64,000 nucleotides of DNA from JAAZKV01 sp041659525 (GCA_041659525.1 JBAZYC010000001.1:124001-188000); one strand, 5' to 3'; shown: positions 34,912 to 44,121, counted from the stretch's first letter. Translations and numbers: made by a program. The notes: generated by a model not told the origin, from the sequence alone.

Positions 34912-35160
34912 ATGCCTTTTTTTGTTTACTTAGTTGAATGCAGAGATAAAACATTTTATTGTGGTTACACTACTTGTTTAGAAAAAAGATTAATTAATCA
35001 CAACAAAGGAATTGGTTCTAAATACACTAAGCGAAGAAGGCCTGTTAGAATGATTTACTCAGAAGAACTTCCATCACTTAGTGCTGCACTAAAGCGAGAG
35101 CATCAAATCAAAAAGTTTTCAAGGAAAGAGAAAGAAGAACTTGTTAAGAGTTGTTTATAG
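34912..35160 (+). CDS. GIY-YIG nuclease-superfamily protein (YhbQ-like)
   Basis: 82 residues. FFVYLVECRDKTFYCGYTTC provides the VYL and YCG pair of GIY-YIG nuclease domains, followed by the conserved LEKRLINHNKGIGSKYTKRR stretch with its Arg and His, and RREHQIKK-like helix (KREHQIKKFSRKEK). This is the stand-alone UPF0213/YhbQ type, probably acting on DNA; the exact substrate is not established. Confidence 0.9.
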   Translation: MPFFVYLVECRDKTFYCGYTTCLEKRLINHNKGIGSKYTKRRRPVRMIYSEELPSLSAALKREHQIKKFSRKEKEELVKSCL

Positions 35161-35196
35161 AAAGAACTTTTAGCAGGTTTTATTTAATTAGAAAAA

Positions 35197-35577
35197 TTAT
35201 TCCAATTTACTTAAAATATTTTTTTTGAATCGCTCTATTTGACTTTTAGTAACTATTTTTTTCATTTTCTTTTCAGCTATTAGTCTTCTGAATTTAAGTA
35301 GTCTTTTTTCTTTTAGAGCTGGGCTAATTCTCGCTGAGTTCTCATTAACCCTTTTCATAATTACTCTTATTCGTCTGATTTCTGCATTGAGTGTAGATAA
35401 GAATGCTTGTTGGGTTCGTAGTGCGCTTATTACCGCTTCAGTTTTTTGTTTTTGAGTAGCTCTTCTTTTCAATGCTATTCGTTTAGCTTTTTTTTCCACC
35501 GCAAGTGCTTTCTCAAACCTTGCTTTTTTTGCTTGAGCAAGAGCCCTTATTTGCGAACCAACAATTGTATTCTTCAT
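35197..35577 (-). CDS. Basic coiled-coil protein
   Basis: About 126 residues, almost wholly helical and Lys/Arg/Ala-rich (LAQAKKARFEKALAVEKKAK), with no cysteines or membrane segment. Not recognised. It lies between the GIY-YIG gene and a large surface-protein gene. Confidence 0.5.
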   Translation of the reverse strand: MKNTIVGSQIRALAQAKKARFEKALAVEKKAKRIALKRRATQKQKTEAVISALRTQQAFLSTLNAEIRRIRVIMKRVNENSARISPALKEKRLLKFRRLIAEKKMKKIVTKSQIERFKKNILSKLE

Positions 35578-35641
35578 AACAATCACTTGTGATTAAGTTC
35601 ACTTAAAGGTTTCTAGTTAAAAAAAATTATTGCCTGCAGTT

Positions 35642-37375
35642 TTACTGCCAACTTAGTATTGGATAGTTTCCATCTCTTGCAACCCAATTTCCATCTGTTC
35701 CAAAAGTCCAAGTTGACATTGGAGCATTTGTTGTAGTATAAAACCAACTTAAATCAGTTTTTGCAGTACAACCAGTATTTCCCGCAGAATAACAATTAGT
35801 AGCACTATCTCCAACAACATTATACCAGTAAGAGTTTGTAATTGTTCCACTTGATAAAATACCAGCTAACCCCCCAACTGGTGCTGAACCGGTTATTATT
35901 CCTGTTGAAAAAGAATTATTCATTGGAGAATTATAATTGTAACCAACAAGTCCACCAACATAAACATTCCCCGTTACATTTTTTGAAGAATAAGAATGAT
36001 TTATTGTAGATGAATAAGCACTTCCTACTAAACCCCCCACTCTTTGTAATCCGGTTACAGTCCCTAGCGTATAAGAATTATCTATTAAACTTCCCTCTGC
36101 ATGGCCAACAAGTCCTCCAACAACTACCCAACCATCAACTTTTGCTGTTGAGTAAGAATTTCTAATTGTTGCATTATTAGATTGTCCAACTAACCCTCCA
36201 ATAAAATTGCTAGTAACTGACATATCCCCAGTTACATTTCCTGTTGAATAAGAATTAGAAATTAGTCCACCCTCTTGGTAAGCAGCAAGACTCCCAGTAA
36301 CTGTTCGCCCAGTTATATTCACATCAACTAGCCCAAGATTTTGAATTGTAGCCCCATTAGTATAATTAAATAAACCCACTTGTACTTCATCAGAAGTATC
36401 ATAAATAAATAAATTATTTATTGTGTGATTATTTCCATTTAAACTTCCTGTAAATGCTGTGTGATTCCAAGTTGATCCGCATCCAACTGCCCTTATACAA
36501 CTTTCTTGAGTAGCACAAGTTGGATTTGCACAAGTGTTTTCTTCAAACCATAATCCCATACAATACCCTGTACAAGTAGTTTCATCAGAACAAGAAGGAT
36601 CAAAATCTTCCGAACAACCAGTTGTAGAATACCAAGTTGAAGCACAACCCACTGGTAATTCGCAAGAAGTTTCATCTGCACAAGCAACATCAGTGCAAGA
36701 AGAAGTAGTCCCTATTGGAATAAATCCTGCTCCACTATTCCAAGTTTTTGTTTCAGTACAATTAATATCAGTGGCAAGTATGAAATTATCATAAGGATTT
36801 TGGTTTATGTTTTGTATTTCTCTACAAGATTTAATTTTGAACGGATCAGCAACTGTGCCAGTTCCTAGTCCCACTACTTTTGTAGGATCAACAGGAGTAG
36901 TAACAGGAGTACATTGAGTAGTGGTTGTTATTGTTTGTTTTTTTGATAATCCATTTTGAGTGGTTAAATAAAAAATGAAACTACAAGAAACTTTTTCTTG
37001 CCCCTCACTACAAGGACAACTCAAATCCAAATCACTTAAACTAAAAGATTTCGCATCGCCTGAAACAAGTTGTTCATTAAAAATAGTTTCATTATCCCCA
37101 ACACTAACTTTATTCAAAGTTAGATTTTCTCCTGAATTATTTTGCAATCTTATTATAGAATCTCCTTGCGAATCAGTAACAGATTCAACAACAGTAATTC
37201 CTCCACTAGTCAAACTACCAACCTTTTCTGTAGAAGAATTAATTTGTGTAGAAGGAGAACCAACCACATTAGTAGCCAAACCAACAACAACAAGAGAAAT
37301 AACAACAATAACAGCAAGAATAACCAAATACTCAATAGTACCTTGCGCCTTAGCGCCGCTCATTTTATTAGACAT
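35642..37375 (-). CDS. Surface protein: class III signal peptide, GLUG repeats and a Cys-rich insert
   Basis: About 577 residues if begun at MSNKMSGAKAQ (ATG at 37375; the longer reading frame adds an implausible leader). AKAQGTIEYLVILAVIVVIS is a class III signal. Several GLUG-type units follow (GGLVGQSNNATIRNSYSTAK and similar). Within the first unit, between IPIGT and TAFTGSLNG (about residues 223-305), lies an insert with about 16 cysteines (SCTDVACADETSCELP and so on), which breaks the usual repeat. A beta-helical adhesin, like the protein at 31616. The C-terminal part ends in DGNYPILSWQ. Confidence 0.75.
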   Translation of the reverse strand: MSNKMSGAKAQGTIEYLVILAVIVVISLVVVGLATNVVGSPSTQINSSTEKVGSLTSGGITVVESVTDSQGDSIIRLQNNSGENLTLNKVSVGDNETIFNEQLVSGDAKSFSLSDLDLSCPCSEGQEKVSCSFIFYLTTQNGLSKKQTITTTTQCTPVTTPVDPTKVVGLGTGTVADPFKIKSCREIQNINQNPYDNFILATDINCTETKTWNSGAGFIPIGTTSSCTDVACADETSCELPVGCASTWYSTTGCSEDFDPSCSDETTCTGYCMGLWFEENTCANPTCATQESCIRAVGCGSTWNHTAFTGSLNGNNHTINNLFIYDTSDEVQVGLFNYTNGATIQNLGLVDVNITGRTVTGSLAAYQEGGLISNSYSTGNVTGDMSVTSNFIGGLVGQSNNATIRNSYSTAKVDGWVVVGGLVGHAEGSLIDNSYTLGTVTGLQRVGGLVGSAYSSTINHSYSSKNVTGNVYVGGLVGYNYNSPMNNSFSTGIITGSAPVGGLAGILSSGTITNSYWYNVVGDSATNCYSAGNTGCTAKTDLSWFYTTTNAPMSTWTFGTDGNWVARDGNYPILSWQ

Positions 37376-37448
37376 AATAGAATAAACATGATTCAAGTAT
37401 ATAAACGTTATTAATTTAAAAAAAACAAAAAATTTTAAAAAATTTATT

Positions 37449-37907
37449 TTAGTGTCTGGGATATTGCACACTTTCTTGAATAGTTTTAATGAATCTTTGG
37501 GCTTGGGCGAAAGAAAGTTTTCCAATTTCAAGTTCTTTAGGATTTTCAGTAGTAGCCCCTCTTATTCTTTTGAATCCTGCTCCTGCTCCTATTTTGTTTT
37601 TTCCTTTTGCTGGAGAGAGTGCTTTTACTATGTGCCATGCTTCGTTAATCATTTGGTCACCTACTCGGTAGCCCCCTGAATTAATTACTCTCCAAGCGAG
37701 TTCATAGGCAGAGATTTTTGTAGAAAGAGATTGAGCTTTTTTTGCTTCCCGTTCCATTAAGAGAATTGCTCTTTGAGAGGCAATGTTTCTTTTCACAAAC
37801 CCCAATCTTCTATTTGGAATTAATCCTACTTTTTTTGAATTCGCAAAAAAATCTAGTTGCTTGCAATTAACGCTGAATTGCTTTGGGTTAACTCTAGGCT
37901 TAACCAT
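37449..37907 (-). CDS. Basic hypothetical protein
   Basis: 152 residues, starting MVKPRVNPKQFS. Not recognised. Strongly basic N-terminal half, then helices (ISAYELAWRVINSGGYRVGD). It starts on the same MV(K/R) pattern as several other orphans here. No signal peptide. Confidence 0.5.
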   Translation of the reverse strand: MVKPRVNPKQFSVNCKQLDFFANSKKVGLIPNRRLGFVKRNIASQRAILLMEREAKKAQSLSTKISAYELAWRVINSGGYRVGDQMINEAWHIVKALSPAKGKNKIGAGAGFKRIRGATTENPKELEIGKLSFAQAQRFIKTIQESVQYPRH

Positions 37908-37965
37908 AATTAATTACCACATTTGTTCTTATTTAATCTTCCTTCAAGAATTCTAAAAAAAAATG

Positions 37966-38724
37966 TTAGTAACTTGGTCTTAATTTTTGAGGAGCTTTTA
38001 CCCATTCGTCTCTAATTCTGTATCCTTTTGGAGGAACTCTATCTACCGCTCCCATTTCTACTAACTCAAGCATTATGTTTGTAACCACTGCTTTGTTTCT
38101 AACTAAACCAGTTGGGAGTAAGTGTTGGGTAATTTCATAATAACTCCTCATTCCTTTTGCATCTTGGAGTAAGAACTTTGTAGCTTCTATTCTTGCTCTA
38201 TAATTTTTTGTTTTATTTTCTTCTATTTCTTCATTAGTTTTTCTAGTACCTGTACTAACTTGTCTAATAGCTCCTTTAGCTTGTACAATTCCTGCACTTT
38301 CTTTCACACCCGCACTTTCACTACTCGCGGAAGCTGAGTACTCATCAATTGAAACGTGTCTTAATAATTTTTTAACATCAAAGATTCTGAATTGCTCAAA
38401 TTTTCTTCTTTCTTTAAAACCAAATTCTTTTATTCGAGTTTTTCTAATTTTTTGTTTTACAATAGGAACTACTTTTCTCCTTCCTTTAATTAATGTTCTT
38501 GCTAAAGCTAGTTGGGGGTCTTCTTTCGTTGCTTTTTTTGCAAATATATATGCCTTAGTAGAAGAAATTTTGTAACCTTTTCCAATATTTGCAGTACTTA
38601 CCCCTTTTTTGTAGTGTTCAATAATCCATTTTTCCATGTGTGCTTTTCTTAGTTTTTGAGCTTGTTCCATTCTTTCTTTTTGAACTGAAGAAGAAAACTT
38701 TTTTAGAAGCAAGGGATTTTGCAT
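37966..38724 (-). CDS. Two-domain helix-turn-helix-like protein
   Basis: 252 residues. The segment YKKGVSTANIGKGYKISSTK looks like a helix-turn-helix (VSTANIGKGYKISSTKAYIF) within a basic helical N-terminal half, and the C-terminal RSYYEITQHLLPTGLVRNKA followed by LELVEMGAVDRVPPKGYRI resembles a winged helix. The middle is an acidic, low-complexity linker (SASASSESAGVKES). Likely a DNA-binding regulator; no family assignment is secure. Confidence 0.5.
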   Translation of the reverse strand: MQNPLLLKKFSSSVQKERMEQAQKLRKAHMEKWIIEHYKKGVSTANIGKGYKISSTKAYIFAKKATKEDPQLALARTLIKGRRKVVPIVKQKIRKTRIKEFGFKERRKFEQFRIFDVKKLLRHVSIDEYSASASSESAGVKESAGIVQAKGAIRQVSTGTRKTNEEIEENKTKNYRARIEATKFLLQDAKGMRSYYEITQHLLPTGLVRNKAVVTNIMLELVEMGAVDRVPPKGYRIRDEWVKAPQKLRPSY

Positions 38725-38906
38725 AAATAAGTTATACTTTGGGTTGTTAATAAATCTACTCTCAACCTAATTCAGTAAAAATTTAAAAATAATTTAGATA
38801 AACCAAACCTCTAAAAAAAAAGAAAATTCCTTTATTTTTCCTTTCCTCAACTTTTTTCTCAGTAAATTTATAACTCTTTCCTCTGATAAAGTTGTTCCTG
38901 GTGAGC

Positions 38907-41477
38907 ATGAGTACTTCTCTTTACAAAGGACCTCCTCTGAGGGGCTGGCAGAATGAAGCCATTGAAGCTTGGGATAAGCATCACGTTGGAATAATCCAAG
39001 CGGTTCCCGGGGCAGGTAAAACCATCTTAGCAGTAAAAATGCTTACTCAAAAATTAGAAGAAGAACCTAATTTGAAGGTACTAATTGTTTGTCCAAGATT
39101 GACTCTAATCCAACAATGGGTGGATTCTATTACTGAGTATTCTAATATTAAAAAAAGTGAGATTTATGAGGTTTCAAGTAATAATGAATCAAAGGCCTAC
39201 ATTTGTGCTCAGGACAAATTGGCTAATTACAAAGTTTTCATTTCTACTTTCCACCAAATAAAACAATTCTTTAATGAGTGTAAGTGGAAGGACCATGATT
39301 GGTTCTTGATTGTAGATGAGATGCATAACACTACGGAGAATTACAAGTTCCCTAACGCTCCAATAAAATACAAATTAGGTTTATCCGCTACTCCAAAGAA
39401 GAAAGGAAAGGATGCTGATTTTAATTTAGGGGGAATCGTTTATACTTATGCTTTCTCTCAAGCGCTCTCTGATAAAATAATTCTTGATCCCGTAATCAAA
39501 ATTGTTTTCTATTCTGTTAACAAACAATTGTTCAAAAAGATTCAAAACGAGAACGACTCTACTACTGACCTTGTAGAAAGCGCTTATGATGATTTCTTGC
39601 CTGATGAAGGAATGGATGAGGTAGAAAAAATAATGTTCCAAACTGGGGCCGAGAAAGGAAAGCAAAAGCAACTCGAAACTGGAAAGAGTGCTGAGGAAGA
39701 GATTGCCCAAGGAATAGAAGAAACAAAGAATGAGGAAGCAGATGTATTCACTTCTAAGAGTACTGATTTTGTTGGTATCCAAAGAATCCTTGAAAATCAA
39801 TTTCACATTGGAACTAAAGAAAGTCTTCAAACCCTCGTATTTGTTAACCGAATAAAGAAAGCTGATTTGTTGAATAGAATGCTTGCTGAGAAGTTTAGTG
39901 AAAAAGTTTCTCACTCTTACCACTCAAAGTCCCACCAGTACAATCAAAAAAATCACTTTAATCAACTAAAGCAACAATTCTCTGAAGGAAAATTTAATGT
40001 ATTAATTTCTGTTGGAACCTTGGGAGAAGGAATTGATTTCCCTTATGCTTCGCATGGAATAATTGCTTCTCCAATTTACAACCCCACTTCTTTTGTTCAA
40101 AAAGTAGGTAGACTTTTGAGGTCATACAAGGATCACAAGAAAGCAGTGATTTACTATTATGTTCCTTCTGAATTAATTACTCGCCTTTTAACTGATGAAA
40201 AGATTGAACCTAATTACTTCAAATCAGTAATTAAGATTGCTGATGAGAATAAGGATTTGTATTTTGTTGATAGAAAATCTTTGCACGAAGAACAAGGTTC
40301 ATTAGCTGACTTGTTAACCCAAGGTTCTGCTTATGAAAGAAACGAGGATATTAAGAGAATAAAGATTCCTCACGACCTGGATTCAATTATGCGTTTCTTT
40401 AAGCGGGTTTATCCTGAGAACTTAAAGGATTGGAAAAAGTTTTACGCTGACCAAATAGAGGAACAAGTTCAGGAAAAGAAAAAGGCCCAGAAAGGAAAGA
40501 AGCACGTTAGTGAAGTTGATGATAAACCAGAGGTTCCTTTTGTCCCTAAAGAAATTGACTTCACTCCTCTAAGAGTAGAGATTTCAAAAAACTACCAAAT
40601 AGTACTAACTTCTTCTAAAGTACTCAAAGAGAATTTGAAGAGTATTTCTTTAATGCAAAAGAAATTCAATGGTAAGAAGTTCAAAGACTTTGATAATGTT
40701 AGAGCATTTGTAAGAGAGGCTCTAAAGCAAAAAATTATTACTAAAATAAAGTATGGTCACGAACTTGAAAAAATTGCCAGCGATGAGAAATCAGTTCTCT
40801 CTCCTTCTGAACAAGAAATGTTAATCAACATGGTTTCTGCTGAACTTGGAGACTTTTGCTCTAAGCAAAAGGATCTTGAGAAAATAATGACTTCTGTTAC
40901 TTCTTCTATTTTGGTTCTTGAGAAAACTTCTAAATCTAAAGGAGAGGACCCCAAAGCCATTGCCGAGAGAATAATTGGGATGAATAGGATTGCGAAGTCT
41001 TTCTTTGATCTTCAATCTCTTTTCCTCGATGAACTTGAAATTTCTGAACTTGCAAAGAACACTTCAAGCAGCGAGAAGAAATTCTTCTTAACAATTGGTA
41101 AAGACATTTTCTTAACCAAGCAACTTGCAAGGAAATTCTCTTACCCTGAGGACTTTGGTTTGAGTAGATGGAGAGAGGAGAAAGAAGAACCAGTAGTTGT
41201 AATCACTCTTACTCCAATTGAAAAGTTCGCAAAGAAGTTACTTCACTTAATGGCTAAAGAAGAAGAAGAGAAAGGGAGTTACATTGAACTCATTGCAGAT
41301 TGGGCAAAACTAAAAGAGAACATTTCAACTGAACTAAAAATCTCTCCTCCAAAAGATGAGGAAGTGTTAAAAGAACTTGAAAGACACAAACGCGAAACAG
41401 AATTTTCTTTTGAGAAATTGTTCTTTGTTTCAGAAGTAATTAAGAGAGCTAATAAATCACAGGCTAATAAGAAATAG
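38907..41477 (+). CDS. XPB/SSL2-like superfamily 2 helicase
   Basis: About 857 residues; ATG at 38907 with GGTGAGC upstream preferred to TTG at 38892. RGWQNEAIEAW (Q motif), QAVPGAGKTILAVKM (Walker A), IVCPRLTLIQQW (Ia), VDEMHNTTEN (II; DEMH in place of DEAH), GLSATPKKKG (III), LISVGTLGEGIDFPYASHG (V) and SFVQKVGRLLRS (VI). The last 300 residues (RAD25-type C-terminal helical extension) are charged. ATP-driven unwinding of DNA, probably in repair or transcription. The spelling DEMH is a mild variant and does not remove activity by itself. Confidence 0.85.
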   Translation: MSTSLYKGPPLRGWQNEAIEAWDKHHVGIIQAVPGAGKTILAVKMLTQKLEEEPNLKVLIVCPRLTLIQQWVDSITEYSNIKKSEIYEVSSNNESKAYICAQDKLANYKVFISTFHQIKQFFNECKWKDHDWFLIVDEMHNTTENYKFPNAPIKYKLGLSATPKKKGKDADFNLGGIVYTYAFSQALSDKIILDPVIKIVFYSVNKQLFKKIQNENDSTTDLVESAYDDFLPDEGMDEVEKIMFQTGAEKGKQKQLETGKSAEEEIAQGIEETKNEEADVFTSKSTDFVGIQRILENQFHIGTKESLQTLVFVNRIKKADLLNRMLAEKFSEKVSHSYHSKSHQYNQKNHFNQLKQQFSEGKFNVLISVGTLGEGIDFPYASHGIIASPIYNPTSFVQKVGRLLRSYKDHKKAVIYYYVPSELITRLLTDEKIEPNYFKSVIKIADENKDLYFVDRKSLHEEQGSLADLLTQGSAYERNEDIKRIKIPHDLDSIMRFFKRVYPENLKDWKKFYADQIEEQVQEKKKAQKGKKHVSEVDDKPEVPFVPKEIDFTPLRVEISKNYQIVLTSSKVLKENLKSISLMQKKFNGKKFKDFDNVRAFVREALKQKIITKIKYGHELEKIASDEKSVLSPSEQEMLINMVSAELGDFCSKQKDLEKIMTSVTSSILVLEKTSKSKGEDPKAIAERIIGMNRIAKSFFDLQSLFLDELEISELAKNTSSSEKKFFLTIGKDIFLTKQLARKFSYPEDFGLSRWREEKEEPVVVITLTPIEKFAKKLLHLMAKEEEEKGSYIELIADWAKLKENISTELKISPPKDEEVLKELERHKRETEFSFEKLFFVSEVIKRANKSQANKK

Positions 41478-41525
41478 TTAAAAAAAACTCAATAAATAAA
41501 AAAACTTTTAGAAAAACCAACTAAA

Positions 41526-41894
41526 TTAATTACAGGTTCCGTAATTTCCTCCAAATGGGCAACTATTTGAAACACATCCTAAGTTACTAAAACAATATTG
41601 ATTTTTGTTCCCATTAATACATATTTTTTTTGAACTAATATTAGGTGTACTATTCAACCCACAATATCCAGAGGCGCAATTTGAATTAGAAGCACATTCA
41701 GCTCCAAGCACCCCTTTTTCATTTTTTATCAAATTTTTTAATTCATCAAGTCCTGAATTAACATCGCTTGGCCCTGCTTGATTTTTTCCAGTTCCAACTA
41801 CACTAGTCATTGCAACAATCACAATTGAAACAACCAAAATCGCAGCTCCAATTATGAGTAAATACTCAATTGCACCCTGTGCTTTACTATTCAT
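41526..41894 (-). CDS. Short class III signal peptide (pilin-like) protein, cysteine-rich
   Basis: About 122 residues starting MNSKAQGAIEYLLIIGAAIL, i.e. the archaeal pilin signal and hydrophobic assembly helix. The rest has eight cysteines (CASNSNCASGYCGL and FSNLGCVSNSCPFGG), probably disulfide-bonded outside the cell. It is likely a pilin subunit or minor adhesin. It shares its signal with the two large proteins at 31616 and 35642 and is followed by the Dus gene on the other strand. Confidence 0.75.
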   Translation of the reverse strand: MNSKAQGAIEYLLIIGAAILVVSIVIVAMTSVVGTGKNQAGPSDVNSGLDELKNLIKNEKGVLGAECASNSNCASGYCGLNSTPNISSKKICINGNKNQYCFSNLGCVSNSCPFGGNYGTCN

Positions 41895-41997
41895 AAGTAA
41901 CACAAGTGCAGTTCAAATATATAAAAGTTAGTTTCTTTTAAAAAAAATACTTTTCTTTAACCGCAAGGTTTATCTGCTATAAAAGCATTGTTTTTTT

Positions 41998-42849
41998 ATG
42001 TTCAAATTTATGCTTGCTCCGCTTGAGGATTATTCTGATAGCGCTTTTAGAACTCTTTGTTTTCGCCACGGTGCGGATTTGACTTTCACTGAGATGAGTA
42101 GAGTGGAGGGAATTGTTAGAAGAAACAAACCCACTCTCGCAAAAATTCAATTACATGATGATACTCCTGTAGAGATTCAGCTCTTGGCAGGAAGAGAGGA
42201 TCAATTAGAAAAATACATTTCTTCTTTTGAACCCAAGGGAGGGTTTAAGGGATTTAATTTGAATTTAAGTTGCCCTAGCCCCAATGTTATGCAACAAGGA
42301 AGAGGTTGTGCAATGGTTAAGCGGGTCTCTAAAACAAATCGATTAGTTTCTATAATTAAGAAACACAATTACCCTGTTTCAATTAAACTAAGACTTGGAA
42401 CTAATTTTTTTGAAAAATCTCACAAGGTTTACTTAAATTGTTTAAAAGAAGTGGACGCAGAGTTTTTTGTAGTTCACGCTAAAACTGGGGCGCAGGAATC
42501 AAAAGAAAGCGCAGATTTTAGTGTGCTAAAAGAGTGCGTAGATATTACTAAATCAAGAGGAATTCCATTAATCGCTAATGGAGGAATTGATTCTAATGAA
42601 GTTATTGATAAATTAAAAGAACTTGGAGTAAGTGGAGCAATGATTGGAAGACCTTCTATACTCAACCCAGCTATTTTTGATAAGTTAAAAGGAAAAGCAG
42701 TTCCTTCAATTGAGGAACTAAAAAAAGAGTACTTGGATTTAGCTAATCACTTTAGTGCTTCTACTAAATATAGAGAAAATATTCTAAAAGAACTTGAGAA
42801 AAAAGATCAACTCGCTTCTTCTAAAGAGAATGAAAAGGAGAATTACTAA
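41998..42849 (+). CDS. dus: tRNA-dihydrouridine synthase
   Basis: Reduces uridine in the tRNA D-loop using FMN and NADPH. 283 residues. MLAPLEDYSDSAFRTLCFRH opens the TIM barrel, NLNLSCPSPN the flavin/uridine pocket, GRGCAMVKRV carries the catalytic Cys, and ANGGIDSNEV with GAMIGRPSIL the C-terminal phosphate-binding part. The ANGGI and IGRP blocks are exact for the family. Archaeal Dus act on tRNA positions 17 or 20, which this window's tRNAs contain. It stands alone on the plus strand, with a radical SAM gene next. Confidence 0.9.
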   Translation: MFKFMLAPLEDYSDSAFRTLCFRHGADLTFTEMSRVEGIVRRNKPTLAKIQLHDDTPVEIQLLAGREDQLEKYISSFEPKGGFKGFNLNLSCPSPNVMQQGRGCAMVKRVSKTNRLVSIIKKHNYPVSIKLRLGTNFFEKSHKVYLNCLKEVDAEFFVVHAKTGAQESKESADFSVLKECVDITKSRGIPLIANGGIDSNEVIDKLKELGVSGAMIGRPSILNPAIFDKLKGKAVPSIEELKKEYLDLANHFSASTKYRENILKELEKKDQLASSKENEKENY

Positions 42850-42904
42850 AATTTTTAAAAATGATAAGGTGTATTAAAGAACTTTTTGCAGAGTGATTAT
42901 GTAA

Positions 42905-43540
42905 ATGAAAGAAGGAGAAAAAACAATTGCATTTTCAATTACTTCTAAGTGCGAACAAAAGTGCAAATATTGTTTTCAAAAAAGACAGGTAGATGTTTCT
43001 TTTGATAAGTTCAAAGAGATGCTTTACTCTGCTACTAGACAGAATCCTCATTTAACTAAAATTGTTATTACTGGGGGTAATCCTGAACTCAACAAGGATT
43101 TTTGGTTGATGTGCGAGGAAGTAAAAAAGAAAGGGCTTAAACTAAAGATCCATGCGAATTATAATAAGAAAGAAACTTGGCGAAAGTTCCTTGATTATGC
43201 TGATGAATTAACTATCCCTATTGATTCTCTTACCACTCACTTTTTTAGAAGCGAAGAATCTTCTAAGAACTTTTTGGAAGCGTTTGAGTATTTCTTTGGA
43301 AAAGTAAATATCCAAGTCCACACAGTGGCTTCTAAGAAGAACTTGGCTGAGCTTGAGGATATTAAGAAATTTTTGAAAAGAAAGCACTTCTTTGATACTA
43401 ACACTTGGAAGATTTTCAGACTTGTTGGTAAAGGAGCTCTTAAGAAGTTCGAATTAACTGATGCTGAATGGGCTCAAGTTAAGGTAAACTTTAGTGGAAA
43501 GCACCCAGCTTCTTTTGTAGATAATGTGCTTGATTACTAG
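42905..43540 (+). CDS. Radical SAM protein
   Basis: 211 residues. TSKCEQKCKYCFQKRQ is the CxxxCxxC motif that holds the 4Fe-4S cluster cleaving S-adenosylmethionine; IVITGGNPEL is the GGE-like second motif, and the following barrel strands (LKIHANYNKKETWRK) fit. The C-terminus is short, with WKIFRLVGKGAL reminiscent of viperin- and QueE-type barrels, but this is not enough to name a substrate. It lies 55 bases downstream of Dus. Confidence 0.8.
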   Translation: MKEGEKTIAFSITSKCEQKCKYCFQKRQVDVSFDKFKEMLYSATRQNPHLTKIVITGGNPELNKDFWLMCEEVKKKGLKLKIHANYNKKETWRKFLDYADELTIPIDSLTTHFFRSEESSKNFLEAFEYFFGKVNIQVHTVASKKNLAELEDIKKFLKRKHFFDTNTWKIFRLVGKGALKKFELTDAEWAQVKVNFSGKHPASFVDNVLDY

Positions 43541-43648
43541 AAGTTCAATTAATTCTAACCACTTCAACTAATTTCTCTAATTTTTCTTAACTTTTTTTAA
43601 AAAAACCTAAACTTTTTTTCCAAAAACTAGTCCATTTACCCAACTTGA

Positions 43649-43777
43649 CCACTCCACGCCAAAAACATTATCGGAACAATTGTCGTTATTGGGGTATTAC
43701 TTCCACTATTTAGAATTAAGAAGAACTCAATTATTAGCGTAAGAAAAAGGTTTCTTCCGATAAAGAGGAAAAAATAA
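43649..43777 (+). pseudogene. Remnant of a C-terminal membrane anchor
   Basis: An open stretch with no start codon, preceded at once by an in-frame TGA, encodes KNIIGTIVVIGVLLPLFRIK, a clean membrane helix, then a very basic tail (SVRKRFLPIKRKK) and stop. This is the C-terminal anchor layout of surface proteins; the remainder of such a gene is missing upstream. It is therefore read as a decayed gene end. It could instead be part of an unusual non-canonical start, but no candidate start exists in frame. Confidence 0.4.
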
Positions 43778-43815
43778 AAAAAATTAAAAAAAGGTTTACA
43801 AAAAAGTAAAAATAA

Positions 43816-43865
43816 GGTCCGCCCAACCCCAACCCGAAGTTTCCTTCGTTTTTGTCAAGCGGACA
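43816..43865 (-). other. Strong hairpin in a 391-base gap
   Basis: GTCCGC (43817-43822) pairs with GCGGAC (43859-43864), and inside it CGAAG (43835-43839) pairs with CTTCG (43844-43848), closed on the minus strand by a GAAA loop. The element is far more G/C-rich than its surroundings. It lies downstream of the minus-strand gene at 43932 and could be its terminator or a small RNA. The rest of the gap 43541-43931 holds only the anchor remnant. Confidence 0.45.
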
Positions 43866-43931
43866 CTTTAGATTTTTGTAAGAATTAACCGTGCTTGGGA
43901 GCCATTTAACTAATTCTACAAAACTAAGCGT

Positions 43932-44090
43932 CTAATAATCTCTTACGCTAATTTTGTCATTAGTAGCTCTTACCCAGTTAGCTAGAGTATTCTTTTCTAA
44001 GATCTCTGCCATTACCGCTTCTAGGTAAAAGTTTTGACTCTTTTTCTGAACCACAGTTTCTTCTGCGTTAACAAATTTTTCCCAATTCAT
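43932..44090 (-). CDS. 52-residue protein divergent from the HxlR regulator
   Basis: 52 residues, MNWEKFVNAEETVVQKKSQN onwards, ending VRATNDKISVRDY. Helical and polar, with no recognised family. Evidence that it is expressed: a TATA box on the minus strand (44111-44121) about 24 bases before the ATG, giving a leaderless transcript, and a clean stop. It is transcribed away from the regulator gene at 44209 with a shared control region, so the regulator may control it. Confidence 0.5.
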   Translation of the reverse strand: MNWEKFVNAEETVVQKKSQNFYLEAVMAEILEKNTLANWVRATNDKISVRDY

Positions 44091-44110
44091 AACTAGATAT
44101 ATACTCAAAC

Positions 44111-44121
44111 TATATATAAAT
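44111..44121 (-). promoter_or_regulatory. TATA box of the 52-residue gene
   Basis: On the minus strand this reads as a TTATTTATATATA-like element about 24 bases before the ATG at 44090, the distance expected for a leaderless archaeal gene. Confidence 0.5.

Noticed and set aside
42905..43540. Viperin (antiviral radical SAM enzyme)
   Set aside because: Only a WKIF-type segment is reminiscent; the protein is shorter and lacks the other viperin blocks.
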